This document shows, one piece after another, positions 1 through 11,878 of a stretch of DNA of 64,000 nucleotides. The position numbers were made by a program, and so were the translations under genes. The notes under the pieces were generated by a model, which saw only the letters and a list, made by a program, of their open reading frames with translations, was not told where the DNA came from and searched no databases. Source of the stretch: Mermis nigrescens (Eukaryota; Nematoda; Enoplea; Mermithida; Mermithidae); contig JAVLUZ010000397.1 in assembly GCA_036768485.1 (NCBI GenBank), positions 5,402 through 69,401 of the forward strand, in the 5' to 3' direction. Position 1 is the first letter of the stretch. Each line of letters opens with the position of its first letter.

Positions 1-1670
1 AAAAAATTTATTGTCAAAACTGATCATCAAGCATTGGTCTCAACATAAACGCGTAAAGACCCATCGAAGTCGCTTACGCTGCTTGGGGTCTTAAATTACA
101 AGAATATGAATATGATATCGTTTATGTTCCTGGTGCATATAACTGCGCAGCTGATCTTCTTCACAACACCCTAAATATGATCATGCAGAACGCAAATATA
201 AATTAGAGCGCAGAAATCTTGTTAACATCGCAAATTTAGAATCGGAAGATTCTGAGTCAGATGATGAATCGGTTCCACCTAACTGACAGCGGCCAATGCG
301 CCTACTGCACCAATTAATCATCCAAATGCGCAAAATAATAATCCTACTGTGCAAACCGATCCTACTAATATAAAACCACCTACATTTTGTGAACGCCTAT
401 TACTTACCGATGCTGAAAAAGCCGAAATGCTAACACCTGCATGTTTACTCGCTGAGCAACGTGCAGATGACGAATTGGCTAAAATTCGCATCGTTAAATG
501 ACTTAACAACGAAAAAAATATCGTGATGAATTTTTTCGTAAACGATGTACTTTTGTAGATTCCAACCTAAGCATTCACTAACAGTCGTTCATCAAATAGT
601 CATTCCCAAATCTTTGTGTCACTTCATATTAACAGAATTTCATGACTCTATTTTCGGAGCTAATTTTTCATCGCGCAAAATCTTGCCCGCCATACAAATG
701 CGTTATTGGTGGCCGCGCATGGAAAATGATGTCATCACGTGGTGCAGGAATTGTGATGTGTGCTTACAACGTAAGGTCGCATTAAATTCCACATCCGTTC
801 CATTGCAACCAATCGAGGTATCCGCGCCCTTTGAACTTATTGCATGTGATTGTTTGCATATGCCGCTGATCTCCCTCCAGAAATGACCAAATTGTAGTTT
901 TTATGGATTATTTTACTAAATACGCGGAAGCTTTTGCTGTTTCTGACATAAAAAAGCAACAACAATTGCAAATTTATTATTATGAGAAATTATCCCATGT
1001 TATGGAGTTCCCAAGAAATTTTTGACAGATCAGGGGTCAAACTTTACATCTACCCCACTGAAGTTTGTAAACTATTAAACGTTCAAAATATTTACAACCC
1101 CATATCACCCCCAGTGTGATGGGTTGGTGGAACGTTATAATCGCACCTTGATTGATTGTTTGTCTAAGCTGAGTGCGCGATCCCAGTATGATTGGGAGCA
1201 ATTTCTACCTTTCGCATTATTTGCATATCGCGCGACTCCGCAATCATCAACTAATATATCTCCTTTCTCGAAATGCTTTATGGTCGCGAACCAGCATTTC
1301 CACTTGACACTTTACTCATAAATGATTTTGTAATAAACCTGAATTTACCCGTTGCGGAAAAATACGTCATTGATTTAAAGCTGATTTTGCAAGATCTACA
1401 TGACATTATGCCTCAAAATCTAGCTCAAGTGCGTAAGCAACAAAATCTCAATACGACAAGTCAGTAACTCAAACTAACTTTTTCTCTGTCGGATATTGTC
1501 TACCTCAATAACACCTCAGTAATTCAACCTGAAATCGGTAAACTTTCACCCAAATGTGTTGGACCATACAGAATTATTGACTTACCTACTCCGGAAACTG
1601 CGAAAATTGCATATGTCTTTAATCCTCTCATCACTCACCTCGTTCATAGGAATAGACTTCTTGCCTGAGC
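1..1670 (+). pseudogene. Ty3/Gypsy-type retrotransposon pol relic (RNase H end, integrase)
   Basis: The 3' part of a retroelement pol gene, cut by the window start and broken by several frameshifts and stops. About 10-45 reads as an RNase H motif (VKTDHQAL). About 65-208 carries the typical RNase H C-terminus (tryptophan, then YVPG and a CAADLLH-like end). About 545-890 holds the integrase zinc-binding region (HH then C-x2-C, ending CDVCLQRK) and the first catalytic Asp region. About 885-1075 holds the core with FLTDQGSNF (second Asp). About 1085-1320 holds the third catalytic motif (DGLVERYNRTL). About 1273-1470 and 1471-1669 carry LYGREP and GPYRI motifs of the integrase C-terminal part. 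Domain order RNase H then integrase fits Ty3/Gypsy. At least four frame changes make it non-functional. Confidence 0.9.
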
Positions 1671-2290
1671 CTAAACTACCTTACTTCAGATTTAATTGTG
1701 GAAAAACACGCGTATGTCCCTGGCGATTTTGTTTTGGTAAATTACCACATTGCCCTCGCCTCGGCAGTAGTCATAAGTTTTGAGGATTTGCCGGGGCAGG
1801 GAACACAAAGCTAAGGACTGCGTGCCTATACGTTTATTAATGGCTCTAAAACAGCACATGCCGTACCATTATTCAATGTTTTCCTTTGCAGACCCATGGC
1901 TGCAGAAGGTGTTCTCAAGCAAGGAGGCATTGCTGGAGGCAGCTGGTCGCCGATGCAAATTTGAGGGGCGGATCCCGCGTCCCTAGATGAGTTTTGTTCG
2001 GCTTTGACCAATATGGCTTTGGAGCGGGGTTGGTTGTACCAGACCCGCTGCCACAAAACTCATTATACTTAGCGGTTTAGACGCACTTACCGCAAAAATG
2101 ATAGAGCATAAATAAACCAACGCATATAGCCACAAATCATAGTAAACGTATAAACGACCAAGAGCTCTGGTGGGAGAACAGGTTGATAGATTCCCTTGGC
2201 TACCTTACGTGTGCCAAAGAAGAGACTTCTATCCACTGTTTTAATCACCACCAACCAGGAGTCTTTTTGGGGCTATTTTGGCGTTAATTC
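1671..2290 (+). pseudogene. Decayed coding-like stretch after integrase, unidentified
   Basis: About 1690-1803 is open (with a VPGDFVLV run). About 1828-2070 is open in one frame apart from single stops near 1947 and 2071. I recognise no domain. A Cys/His-rich run near 1790-1820 resembles half a zinc knuckle but is incomplete. Its position between the integrase relic and the exonuclease relic, on the same strand, suggests it belongs to the same element. It could instead be chance open frame. Confidence 0.35.
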
Positions 2291-2311
2291 AACCAACAAA
2301 CATGACAAATA

Positions 2312-2925
2312 ATGTTATTCTTAGGCTACGATTCCGAATTTGTTAATGACAGAAAAGGCAGAGGTTATAAGACTTGGGATTTGCGTTTCAAGCAGCTATG
2401 TCCCACCTATCAGGACCTCCATGGCCCATTTGTACGCTACGTCCAAGTTGACACAAGGGTTGGCTCTACCTGCTGGGACATCGCGAGCTCAAAACTTCCA
2501 GTTTGGCTTCACCAGCTGCTCAGGTTGCAGCTCACTGGCCCAAGCATGGGTCGTGTTTACACCACACATATGACTTGCGTATTAGTGCACGGCCCTAACG
2601 TTCGAAGAAATCTCGGCAATTCCTGATGCTAAGATTCAAACCAATGCATTGGTGACCCGCTTAGCGCGGATTTTATCGACATTCAGCCTTTGGCGAGATC
2701 GTTTTTACTCGGCTGTTTCCGTATCACAGCGCAGTCACATACCTTAAAGCGCTTGGCTGAGTTTTTCTTGATATGGCTATTGATCCCAATGCGCCTGATA
2801 TTCTTGACAGGCGTGGAGCTTACCACTCACTGATATGCAACATTATTTAGCGATGGATGCCTTGATAACTATTGATGTTTTCATATTGATAGAAGGCTGC
2901 TTGCAAAATAATCGCATACGACAAT
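2312..2925 (+). pseudogene. RNase D/WRN-like DEDDy 3'-5' exonuclease domain, decayed
   Basis: Three exonuclease landmarks occur in order on one strand in shifted frames. Motif I (DxE) is in FLGYDSEF at 2315-2341. A middle block at about 2666-2770 reads DFIDIQPLA, then a spacer, then LKRLAEFF, matching the part of RNase D/WRN exonucleases where a D-x-Q/A-x-LA run precedes a Leu-rich SLKxL helix. Motif III is LTDMQHYLAMDALI around 2829-2870, matching the family's LTxxQxxYAxxDA signature with its Tyr and Asp. A candidate motif II (VHGPN near 2584-2600) lacks a clear Asp. Frameshifts near 2340-2370 and 2770-2830 plus stops make it a pseudogene. The family is inferred from motifs only. Confidence 0.6.
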
Positions 2926-5270
2926 AGAAAGCCTATGCCAATTTTGTTTAAAAAGGCAATGAATTGCAAGTTGAAGCTAACGAAGCAAAAATTAGACGGC
3001 AGAAATTAATTGCTCGCCTCGCAAACCACCACGGGGCCAGCTCACCAGCACGGCGACTGATGCTCGCTAGACGGGATGGCGGAGAGTTAGTCACAGTAGA
3101 GGACTTTTACAGACCAGCTCCGCAACCACCGTGGCCATAGCTGCAGCCACCACCGTTGCCTCTGTAACGGAAGCGTTGGCTCACACTAATGTTTTCGACA
3201 ATCCCAAATTACAAGTTCAGGGTTTGCAGGCCATTGCCGACTCAGTTTTGGGCCCGGTTAATGCACCTGTCACCAACTCAAGTCCAAACCAACTAGCTCT
3301 AGTACCCCGCTTGCAATTTTCAGACCGATATTCCTTACCACTCTCCTATGGTTGAAATAGAACCATCTATCTCCAATGAGGATGATGATTTATTCCCAAA
3401 CGCTTAGTGATGGCGTTATCTGACGCTTATGCGGAAGGGCAGTGTTAAATTTACAACAAAAATAACACGCGCGGCATTGGCTCCTGCAGGTTATTAGAAT
3501 GTTTCGCAACCATTATTCCACACCACAGTGTGATCAGCAGGCACCCTTGGGCATTGTCTGCTCCTACCTACCGACTTTCAGCCGGATTGGGTAGAGTGTC
3601 AACCTTGAACCCAATGTTATCATGACGAGATTATAGGCTTCCCACCGCCGCCACAACGCTCATTACCTGCTCAGGAAAGCCAACAGCAGCTGCGGATTGG
3701 CGCAAACCGCGTCCCATTCCGCGCCACAAGGCATGTCAAGCTCAGTGGCACTGGCTTCTCACTTCGTTTACGGCCTATGGCCAGTGACGGGAGGCAAGCC
3801 AAATAATACGTTATTCAACTAAGAGGTTATTCAAAATCCACCATCGAATTTAGAAGTGCCGAAAAGAGTACCTGCGCATATTCAAGCCATTCGTGAACGC
3901 ATTTCCACAGAAGAAAGCGCGAGAGTGCACTGCTCGCATTATGTGCAACACTTTTTCACCATAATGGAGACCATGACGCCGTGAAGACCGTGCTATATTG
4001 CGCCTGACGTATTGCACGAGTTGCACTCTTATCTGGGTGAAGTCACAGAAACGTTTGTACGACCAATTGGTCGAGTATGCCCAAGTGCATTTCTGACCGG
4101 GTGTATGCAGTGCATCTATTACGCGCACACTGACACACCCTTGCGTCCTTTAATGGACGATACAATCACGCAACCTTTAGCTGATATTGACGTGTGCCAA
4201 AGCACCTCAATTTATCATGTTCATGCTTAACCGATTATTTTACCCAGACCAATATTTTAGGCACATGGTTCTTCATTACAACCGGAATGATGTTGTATGA
4301 AGTTCCTTTACAGTATTCCTTGGTGCACCCACACCCCCCATGCACCGAGTGCGTAACTGATACAAGCACGGACTTTTCTAGAGCTTTATCCACGTAGTTG
4401 CTCACCAGCGCCAGATCATCTAGCACCGATCTTAATATCGATGCGTCAATGTCGATATTTTCGATACCTTCCGAGAATTAGTCGTTATACTTATTCAGAG
4501 GTATCAAATAATTTGACGATCTTCTCTAACAATAGACGTCATGTGCGCTAGAGTGCTTTTGGAATTTTTGGACAGAAAGTTCACTTCTTGCGTATGCCTA
4601 CTCATCAGTAATGCCACGATAGGCTGGCGCATGGTGGAGCAGCTACGGCCGTATGTTGCGTAGCTCTTTGGTGAATCGTACACCTTCACCAACGGAAGCC
4701 TTCCCCGGAATTCCCGGAGTTGAACGAGCATCAAAAGTCCACATGTTACATAACATGATTCGGCAAATTCGGTTAGGGCAACCAACCCGCCACTTGAAGT
4801 TCCGGTTCAATTTGACTGTTTCCGAGGTCAACAAAAATCTGTGTTTTATCTTAAACACCGAATTCAAGGTGATTTAGAGAAAATTCGAAAAGAGAGACGG
4901 CAGGCATCCTCGCAGGACCCAAGTGGATCCTCAGCAGCCTTGATATGCCCGGTTTCCAGATCTGATTCCTGAGGCACAGATTGAAATGCGAGAGCACGCA
5001 TGACGATCGAGCAACGCGGCGTGATTGTGAAAATCTGGCGACGGAAATGCCAAGGCGTGCGACGAAATTACGCGCCGCCGGTTCTCTCGCTGAATCATCA
5101 GAAGTTTGTCATATGTTGGAAGACAAAACATAAGGCTAAATTGAATCTGATTTTATGATACCAAATCCGAGCATACCTTGCGTCGGTTAAAAAATTTGGA
5201 AAAGCAACGAGTCAGAAGACTTGTTCTAGCTGAAGTTGCAGCTAAATTAAGAGCTCATGAGCTAAAAGGG
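2926..5270 (+). pseudogene. Long decayed coding-like region, unidentified (possible polyprotein)
   Basis: Open segments alternate between frames on the plus strand: about 2957-3139 (basic, Arg/Lys-rich, ending in a Pro-rich run), 3131-3352, 3850-3983, 4012-4230 and 4653-4975. At 5160-5275 there is a Leu/Arg/Glu helix-like run containing LRRLKNLEKQRVRRLVLAEV. The higher GC and constant strand resemble decayed coding sequence more than the AT-rich flanks do. No catalytic motif is recognised. It is probably the continuation of the exonuclease-bearing ORF. Whether it encodes a capsid-like protein is unproven. Confidence 0.4.
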
Positions 5271-5274
5271 ATCT

Positions 5275-6000
5275 AAGCGGCAAGAACCGCAATCATCCTG
5301 GCAACATTATGCTCAAACGCATCATCACTCACAATCACAAGTACAGCAAACACAAGTAAAACCGCATATACAGCAACACACACGACCGCAGACCCAATCA
5401 TGGCAGCAACAATTCACGGAATTGCGTGAGCGTTCCGAGGCGTATTCACAGGCTGATGCTGGTCATCTGTCGCGCTCAAGGACAGCAGCAGCCTTATGAA
5501 TATCGCTGTCAGCCTCAGTCAAACCGCGGAACTCATCAGGGCCGGTCACAATCCCGTCAACGTCCGCAATGGGATCAGTCGTATCGCTCACCGTTGGAAC
5601 AAGATCAATCAGCCACCAGGGTCTATCAGCCACAACCTCGACCAGGTCTACTTTGGCTCAACTGTGGCCTGTTACGCAATCACAACAGCCCACGCGAATC
5701 TTCACGTGAACAAACTTTCTTTGGTTTTACGCTGGAGCAATTATTTACGCCGGTGTAATCTATAGCGTCGTTACGCGGACAACTACGAGGACGAAAACGA
5801 TTTTGAGGATGACGATCGATCAGTCAATCCACATCGACGCTTACGCCAACATATGTACGGGCGTAGGCAATCACCATACCAGTATCGCGAGCGTTTCGAA
5901 TACGCGTTGCAAACCCGAATTGATCGCGATTATTTTCAATGTCAACAACGTCGCAGAAAACCGCATGGCTCGAAGGCCAATTATCAGGATCGATATTAAT
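5275..6000 (+). pseudogene. Q/H/R-rich C-terminal coding relic, nucleocapsid- or Gag-like composition
   Basis: About 5278-5500 is a Gln/His/Ser-rich run (SWQHYAQTHHHSQSQ and similar). After a +1 shift, 5475-5757 is Gln/Pro/Arg-rich. After another shift, 5772-5987 starts acidic (EDENDFEDDD) and ends strongly basic (Arg/Gln-rich) before a stop. Such a tail is typical of nucleic-acid-binding Gag or capsid-like proteins, but no zinc knuckle is seen. It follows the exonuclease relic on the same strand and may be the end of the same ORF. Two frameshifts separate the three blocks. Confidence 0.4.
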
Positions 6001-7319
6001 TCACAAGTTCGACGTACAGAACTTTTGGAACTCTGCGAACGGCGTCGACCTGACCAGCAGCTTTTTCTTTGGGTTATTTTTTTGTTTTCGTCTCTGATGA
6101 TATCCATGATATATTGATCAAGTTATTTTCTGTGTATTTTTTCACTGCCTTCATGTAATTTTTCTGATATGCCTTTATTTCTCCGAGATATTCTGCATGA
6201 CTTCATTTCATTTCGTTTAATGTTATTCTCATTTTAATTCGTCAGTGGATTTCACTCTGTTCAAGGATTGGTTTAATTCATTCGTATTGATCTTTTGCTC
6301 TGCTGTGCTGTTAGTAGTTGGTATCTCTAACTTAATTCTATTTGCATTTAATTGTTCAATTTTGTCTCTTTTCAATCAAAATCTTTCTGATACCCAGGAT
6401 TGATTGATATCAGCAGTTGATCGAATATTGTGCATATATCCAGAATTGAGTTCATCATTATCAGGTACATTGAGGTTGAGACTGAAGGCCATTCAGAGTG
6501 TTGTTCAGAGTTCCTGAGTATGAATGATATCATGCATTGACCACATTGTTTATTATTTTGTTATTTTTCTGCCTTATTTCAATTTCAATACCGTCAGGAT
6601 TGGTATGCTATGATGCTGGAGGAGCTTGAATTATGTGAATGTTGATTTAGAGTGTTTGAAGATGCTGGTGGTGTTGAGGTCTCTGAAGCACCTCCACTTT
6701 GTTATTGGTCTTTTTTAGATTATGGGAGTGCAATTCATGTGGTTGATACTGTGAATAGTCCTGTTTTTAATAGCCTGTGTAGCCATAATATATGCCATTA
6801 TTAAAGAGTTATTCACATATTTAATTGTGGGCTATGCCTTCGGTCTTCCCATTATTTCAATTTTCAATAATAAAAACATTAAGATACTTGTCCGGTAGCA
6901 TAGAGTTAAGTGTATGATAATAGTAATTGTTTGCATACTGTTGTTGTAATCGAGAACATTCCATCTGAGATAAAGTGTATCAGCATATGTTAATTTGATC
7001 TTGGTTGTTTTACTGTAATGGTCTCTTGAGGCCAATGTAGTTAGTGTTATTGGCAGTCTGGTTGGCTGCTGTGATTGTATATTTCTTTTCGCTTGATGGT
7101 TGTCCGGCTGCAGGCCGTGTATTCTTGGTTCGAAATAAAATAGAGAAAATGGCCCAGGGGTTTTGATATACTGAGGGGCTGGCCACTCCTACGTCGAGGA
7201 TTGCAACTCATCAGAGTGGATGGATAGGTAAATCCTATATGTTTATTTATGCTATTTGGAAATCTTAATTTATTTCTCAAACCTTAAAATTGATTAAAAA
7301 TATTATCTAATTTTTAAGG
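6001..7319. other. AT-rich non-coding stretch
   Basis: I see no convincing gene, tandem repeat or inverted repeat here. Confidence 0.5.
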
Positions 7320-7760
7320 ATGATTGATCAGGTTAGAGCTCGATGTTGTTGTTTTCATAGTCTATTGTGCTACACGTATTAGGAACCAAAAACGTTTCGA
7401 AACAGGCACTGATTGGAAAATAAGTTAAATATTCAACTTGAGCTTGAGATAGGTCAACTGACCTCCGCGCAAATTCGAGACTAGGTAGGTAGCCTTAGGT
7501 CTTAGGGCGTAGCTGCTGAGATCACTCCGACGAAAAGCGGCCAGCAATATTAGGGCTGAGAGGATCGAAGCCGTAAGGTCTGTAAGGGTCCAAAGATCAA
7601 GCGACCAGGGGTGCTGATCGGGGCCAGCGCTAAGCGTAGACTTAAGTACCTACATACTAGGTAAATCTCGAAGGTAATGTTAGGCAGGTCTGTGTCGCTC
7701 TTATAGACGCAGGCCCCTACATTTACATTATGTTGACAAGACACGCACACTGACGTAAGG
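7320..7760 (+). repeat. Interspersed repeat shared with 23428-23860
   Basis: This segment is similar in direct orientation to 23428-23860. Shared blocks include the near-palindrome AGGTCAACTGACC (7453 and 23583), GAGCTC close to a TTGTTGTTTTCAT run, and TAGGGC(G/A)TAGCTGC. It carries no recognisable coding sequence. The class is unknown. Confidence 0.6.
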
Positions 7761-8516
7761 CGCTCTCGAGTCCCCTTTGCAGGAAAAATGGAAAATTTAA
7801 TGAAAAATAAAGCAAAGCCAACAATAAGAGAAAACCAAGCTTTTGTATGTCTGAAGTCGACTAAAAACTATATAAGATAGATAAAGTTTTTTTAATTATA
7901 TTTATATTTTTTAGATAAACTTGTGTAATAGATGGCTCTTAGCTCTCCATCTCACCCCACAGACCCGATTGACCCCTTGGACTAGTCAAGCAGTGCACAT
8001 ACGATTCTAGTTTTGAAATTGATAAACTATATGAGCACTTGCATCATATTAACATGTTGTCATAAACATGTCATGCACAGCATAACTGATCTGAGAGGTC
8101 AGCCGTTCTAAGTGGTCCATCAGTGAAATTTTTAGATCAAAATGACTTAGTTGGTAAGAATGCTAAAATACTAAACTATATTAATCAACAGTTTCTGGTC
8201 AATTAATGCACTTTTGGGGAAAATAATCGGTCTTTATCAATGTAAGGTCGTAATTTTCTGATTAGATTAATGATTTAAATGGTTAGGTCATTTTTTAACT
8301 GCTCACAGGGATCGATGACATGCTGTAGAAAATGTAAAAAATATTATTAGCCTATGTAGCTCTACGCGTATGGGATTGTATATTGAGAGTAAACATATAA
8401 TTTAGTCACAAAAAAGTACCAACACTTACTTTTTGGTAAAAAAAACATTGTTCCTTCCGTTCCCTAAAAATCCGCCTGCGTTTTATCAATTTTTATATCA
8501 GCATGACTCAGTCTTA
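7761..8516. other. AT-rich non-coding stretch
   Basis: Nothing recognised beyond AT-rich sequence. Confidence 0.5.
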
Positions 8517-8615
8517 GTTAAATATCTCACTTTCTGTTGTGCTGCGATCGTACGAGTTAAGAGAACTGAATGACGACGTCCTAAAACGAGCGGGCGATGG
8601 TCTACCGGGAATTGA
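8517..8615 (+). CDS. Weak candidate exon 1 of an unidentified small gene
   Basis: An open frame after a stop at about 8514-8516 contains a polar helix-like run (LRELNDDVLKRAGDGLPG) and ends at a consensus donor GTAAGT (8616-8621). It leaves two bases that join in frame with a candidate acceptor (TTTGTGCAG, ending 8831). No start codon or domain is identified. The open length is within what chance gives in this window, so this is only a candidate. Confidence 0.18.
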
Positions 8616-8831
8616 GTAAGTGCGGCTCTAAAAATACGTCTAATTTAAAAATTTTACCACACAACGAAAAAACGCATTTTATATGCATTCTGCGGTTTGT
8701 GAAGCAGCTGCAATATCATAGCTTGAAGTTAACTCGTTGTGTAACTTATCAAGCAATGCCGAAAAAACTAGAAAAACAAACAATTCTTTTGTTAGAATTT
8801 GGTCTCTCAAAAAAATGATTGATTTGTGCAG

Positions 8832-8898
8832 AATCATGGCAGCTCGACGACGCATGCGGCACCGTATTGTGGACGCAGATTGGATGCAAATTAATTAA
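8832..8898 (+). CDS. Weak candidate terminal exon paired with 8517-8615
   Basis: Joined to the preceding candidate exon it continues the frame for about 22 codons (an Arg-rich run, then IVDADWMQ) to a TAA at 8896-8898. Another frame of the same stretch is also open, up to about 8948. Protein family not recognised. Confidence 0.15.
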
Positions 8899-11161
8899 TG
8901 GGAAGTGGAAGAGAGGGGTCGCTCGCATTGTGGAGAACCAGCCTCCTTAATTTTGGAGGAAGAAAATTTTGAAGTTGAATATGTCAACAACTACTCGTAA
9001 AGAGGCAAAAATAATGGCATTTTCGAGCTTTTCTCAGCGAGATCTACCCAAAGGAAAAATTTTAAAAAATTCAAGTTCATTTGAATAATAATACAAAAAT
9101 ATGCTGTATGTGTATGAATAGATGCAAAGCACCCGAAAATTTAAGGCTTATTACTCGTACTTCCGGAATTATGGGGGGACTAGTCCCCCGATCCCCCACA
9201 GCTATGCCACTGTATAGAACAAAAAGCACAATTCGCCTTGCGTCGCCCAGCCGTTCAAAATAGGCATAACGCGATTCCTTTTGTTGAAAATAAAATTAAG
9301 TTTAATAACGAGAACAAAATGAAATTTTAAGAAAAGATTTCAAGCAAAAAAACACGAAAGATGGCAGCAGATTTCGATTCTCCCGCTGAGTGTTGCTTCT
9401 GTGCACATCGGCTACTTGCTCTTACCACCTAGCTAAAAGAATGAGTAATGAAGAAGTGGGTTTGTTTTGTCAGTAGTGGATTCAGGATTTCCTGACAGTT
9501 GAGGGGCGGCACTGAACCCGAAATTTTCTAAAAATTTTCTCAGAAAAAATGTACACTTCTCTGAATTTCGTCAAACAGAATCCTGGCCCAAAGCGTCAGA
9601 AATTAGGCAACTCACGATAAACTGTTGCTAAAGAAACAGCAGCTCCCTTTTCGTTTATTCATTGCAGTAAAAATGCTTTGTAAGTAGAACGAAATCGTTT
9701 CTGCGCTCCAACAACGATTTTGGTGCAAAATTAGGTCCCCAGAAAGTCTAAAAGTCAATTGAATGTCTTTAAATAATTTTTTTATCTGGCGCTAAAATTT
9801 GTAAAATCTGAGAGACAATGACCAAAGCTCCAACCAAATCATTCCTTATCTCGCAAAGCCGATAAGGTGCGGCCGTCCAAGCCCCGCTCTTCTTGATCCG
9901 CCCCGGATTATAGCAATTCTCCTGATTTTTAAAAGAGCCAATAAATAAGAGCATAGTTTCCAAACGCTTTTAAGCAATAATCAACAATACCATTCGACCA
10001 ACTCGGTCAGCCAAGACCGTGCCGTTGAATTAGGCTTAAAATTCGTGACTTTTGAGTTTAACTTGATCAACTTCAGAGAGATTTATAACGTTTGATACTA
10101 TGTTCCCAAAGTCCATAATTTGCAGTTTTTTGTTAATGAATTATTGCAGGATCATTGTTACCCTGAATCCGCTTCCAGCATCATCTTGGTGTTCTGCATC
10201 GCTAAATCGAACCTGCTTTTGAGCGCTAGACATCACGGCTTTGCGAGTTATGAAGTCGATCATACTAACTGATAAAAAAATTCGTATAAAACTCGGCAGA
10301 AAATAAAATCCGGTAAAAATATTGCTCAGCTGCGCAAAAACGGCTGTAAAACAATTCAGATTATTACGCAGGCTGCAAATGTTCATCGAAATGCATCGCA
10401 TAACGTCAAGCATGATCGTCGTTACCCATACATTCAAATTTTCTTGAGATATTTCTCAGACCAATCAGCGATTTAGAAAAAGAACGTCGAATTATATAGG
10501 TACCTATATACGTATATTGTAACATGTGTGTGTCCTTGTTATGTAACTGCTCTTGGGTTATCAGCCGTCACAAACTGACTGTTTTAACACAGCTTATGTG
10601 TCAAAAGTCAGGCATTCTAGGGGTCAGCCATAAAACTAGCTTAAGAGGGTCTTGCCTTACTGGAAAGTTCGCAAGCTCATCAGAATTTTTTGGCATTATT
10701 CGATTGTAAAATTTGAAAGTTAGTTTCCAAGAAACCCAGACAAGTCAATTGATTAATTAACAATAATTGATGCATTTAAAACATTGATTCGCAATGAATG
10801 ATTTTAAACTTTTACTTCCGCTTTGGAACCTTGAAATTGTGCTCGGTTGAGCAGCCATTTCAGAGGATCGACAAAATCATATCTATGTACAGAGGTGCAT
10901 TACGTAAGTCGAACTGCGGGGTCGGTCGATTTTGGGCAACTTTGTCACAAAAATATTTCAGAAAGCTAGTCTAAAAAGCTTCGTGAAAGAAATTCATTTT
11001 TCATTATTGTTCGTCCCGATTAGTATTTCATGTATCATTTGTGATTCTCTAGAATAGTTCGTGTCCAAATTCGCTCGCTGAAATGTACATACTCGTACTT
11101 ACTCGTATAATAAAGAAATTGTCCCATATATTGTAAGAAAGTATGCATATGTAGGTTCATC
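8899..11161. other. Mostly non-coding, scattered transposon ends
   Basis: At 9170-9215 a run of G, ACTAGT, a run of C and CTATGCCACTG resembles a hAT-type end. At 9474-9520 a CAGTAGTGGATTCAGG start followed by GGGGCGG resembles another, with a possible partner near 9880-9910 (GATCCGCCCC). No target duplication could be matched. 10000-11161 shows nothing further. Confidence 0.4.
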
Positions 11162-11878
11162 CAGGGGCGCTTGCGGGGGTGGAAGGTGCGGCCTCCCCCC
11201 ATTGGCCAAAAATATTTGGCGAGATAAAGGCTGGATATGTGATTTGCAATAATTTTTGTCCGTCAGTGATCATAATTTCTCAAATTTTCATTTATTTACT
11301 TCGTTGCGACCTGAAAGCCATTGTTCATCAAGAGCAGAAACAGCTATTTCAGCAAAGACTTAAAAAATTTTAGACGTTCGACGTCAAATGCTATAAATAA
11401 AGGAAATCGAGCAGTAAATCAAGCTTCTATAGTCTGTTTCACACAACTTCGGTCATAAATTTCAAAACTGACTCCAACAATAAGCTGACAGATGCGATTA
11501 TAGCATTGACCTGATATTTAATTATCGCAACCCTCGGCTTATCGTCGATGAAAATGTTTAGAATTTATGCACGAACTTATGTGAAACAGACTATAAACGT
11601 CCTTCGGTCGAAATTTTACAAATTTTTGGGCGCTTCGCGCTGAATTTCCGCTAAGGTCTAAGAAATTTTATGATTTATTTTGCACAAAATTGTCGAAAAT
11701 TAAAAAATTTTCAGAAAAATGTTGCGTCAAAAGAGATTTTAAATGAAAAAAAACACGTAAAACGCCAAAAAAAAGGCTGTTTCGCCCGTAAACGGCAAAT
11801 TTTTGGACCTATTTCTGACTGTTTTTGGTGAAGTTAGGGTACCGCCCCCTTTTTAGGAAAATCTTATATTCGCCACTG
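11162..11878 (+). mobile_element. hAT-like non-autonomous element, local family G
   Basis: It starts CAGGGGCG and ends CGCCACTG, an inverted CAGTGGCG-type terminus. Flanking octamers GGTTCATC and GGTTCCCC agree at 6 of 8 positions, suggesting an old 8-bp target duplication. The interior includes ATTGGCCAAAAATATTTGGC (11200) and a GCGCTTCGCGC hairpin (about 11630), and is related to 14505-16056. No transposase. A small MITE (11430-11593) is inserted inside. Confidence 0.6.
11430..11593. mobile_element. 164-bp MITE with TA target duplication
   Basis: The ends are TAGTCTGTTTCACA and an inverted copy ending TGTGAAACAGACTA. Terminal similarity extends about 30 bp (ACTTCGGTCATAAATTT against ACTTATGTGAAACAG in inverted sense). 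Flanking TA at 11428-11429 and 11594-11595 fits Tc1/mariner-type insertion. Relatives: 17004-17145 (partial), 17717-17970, 25376-25588. Confidence 0.75.

Noticed and set aside
1780..1830. Zinc knuckle of a Gag protein
   Set aside because: Only part of the C-x2-C-x4-H-x4-C pattern is present and the frame has a stop just upstream.
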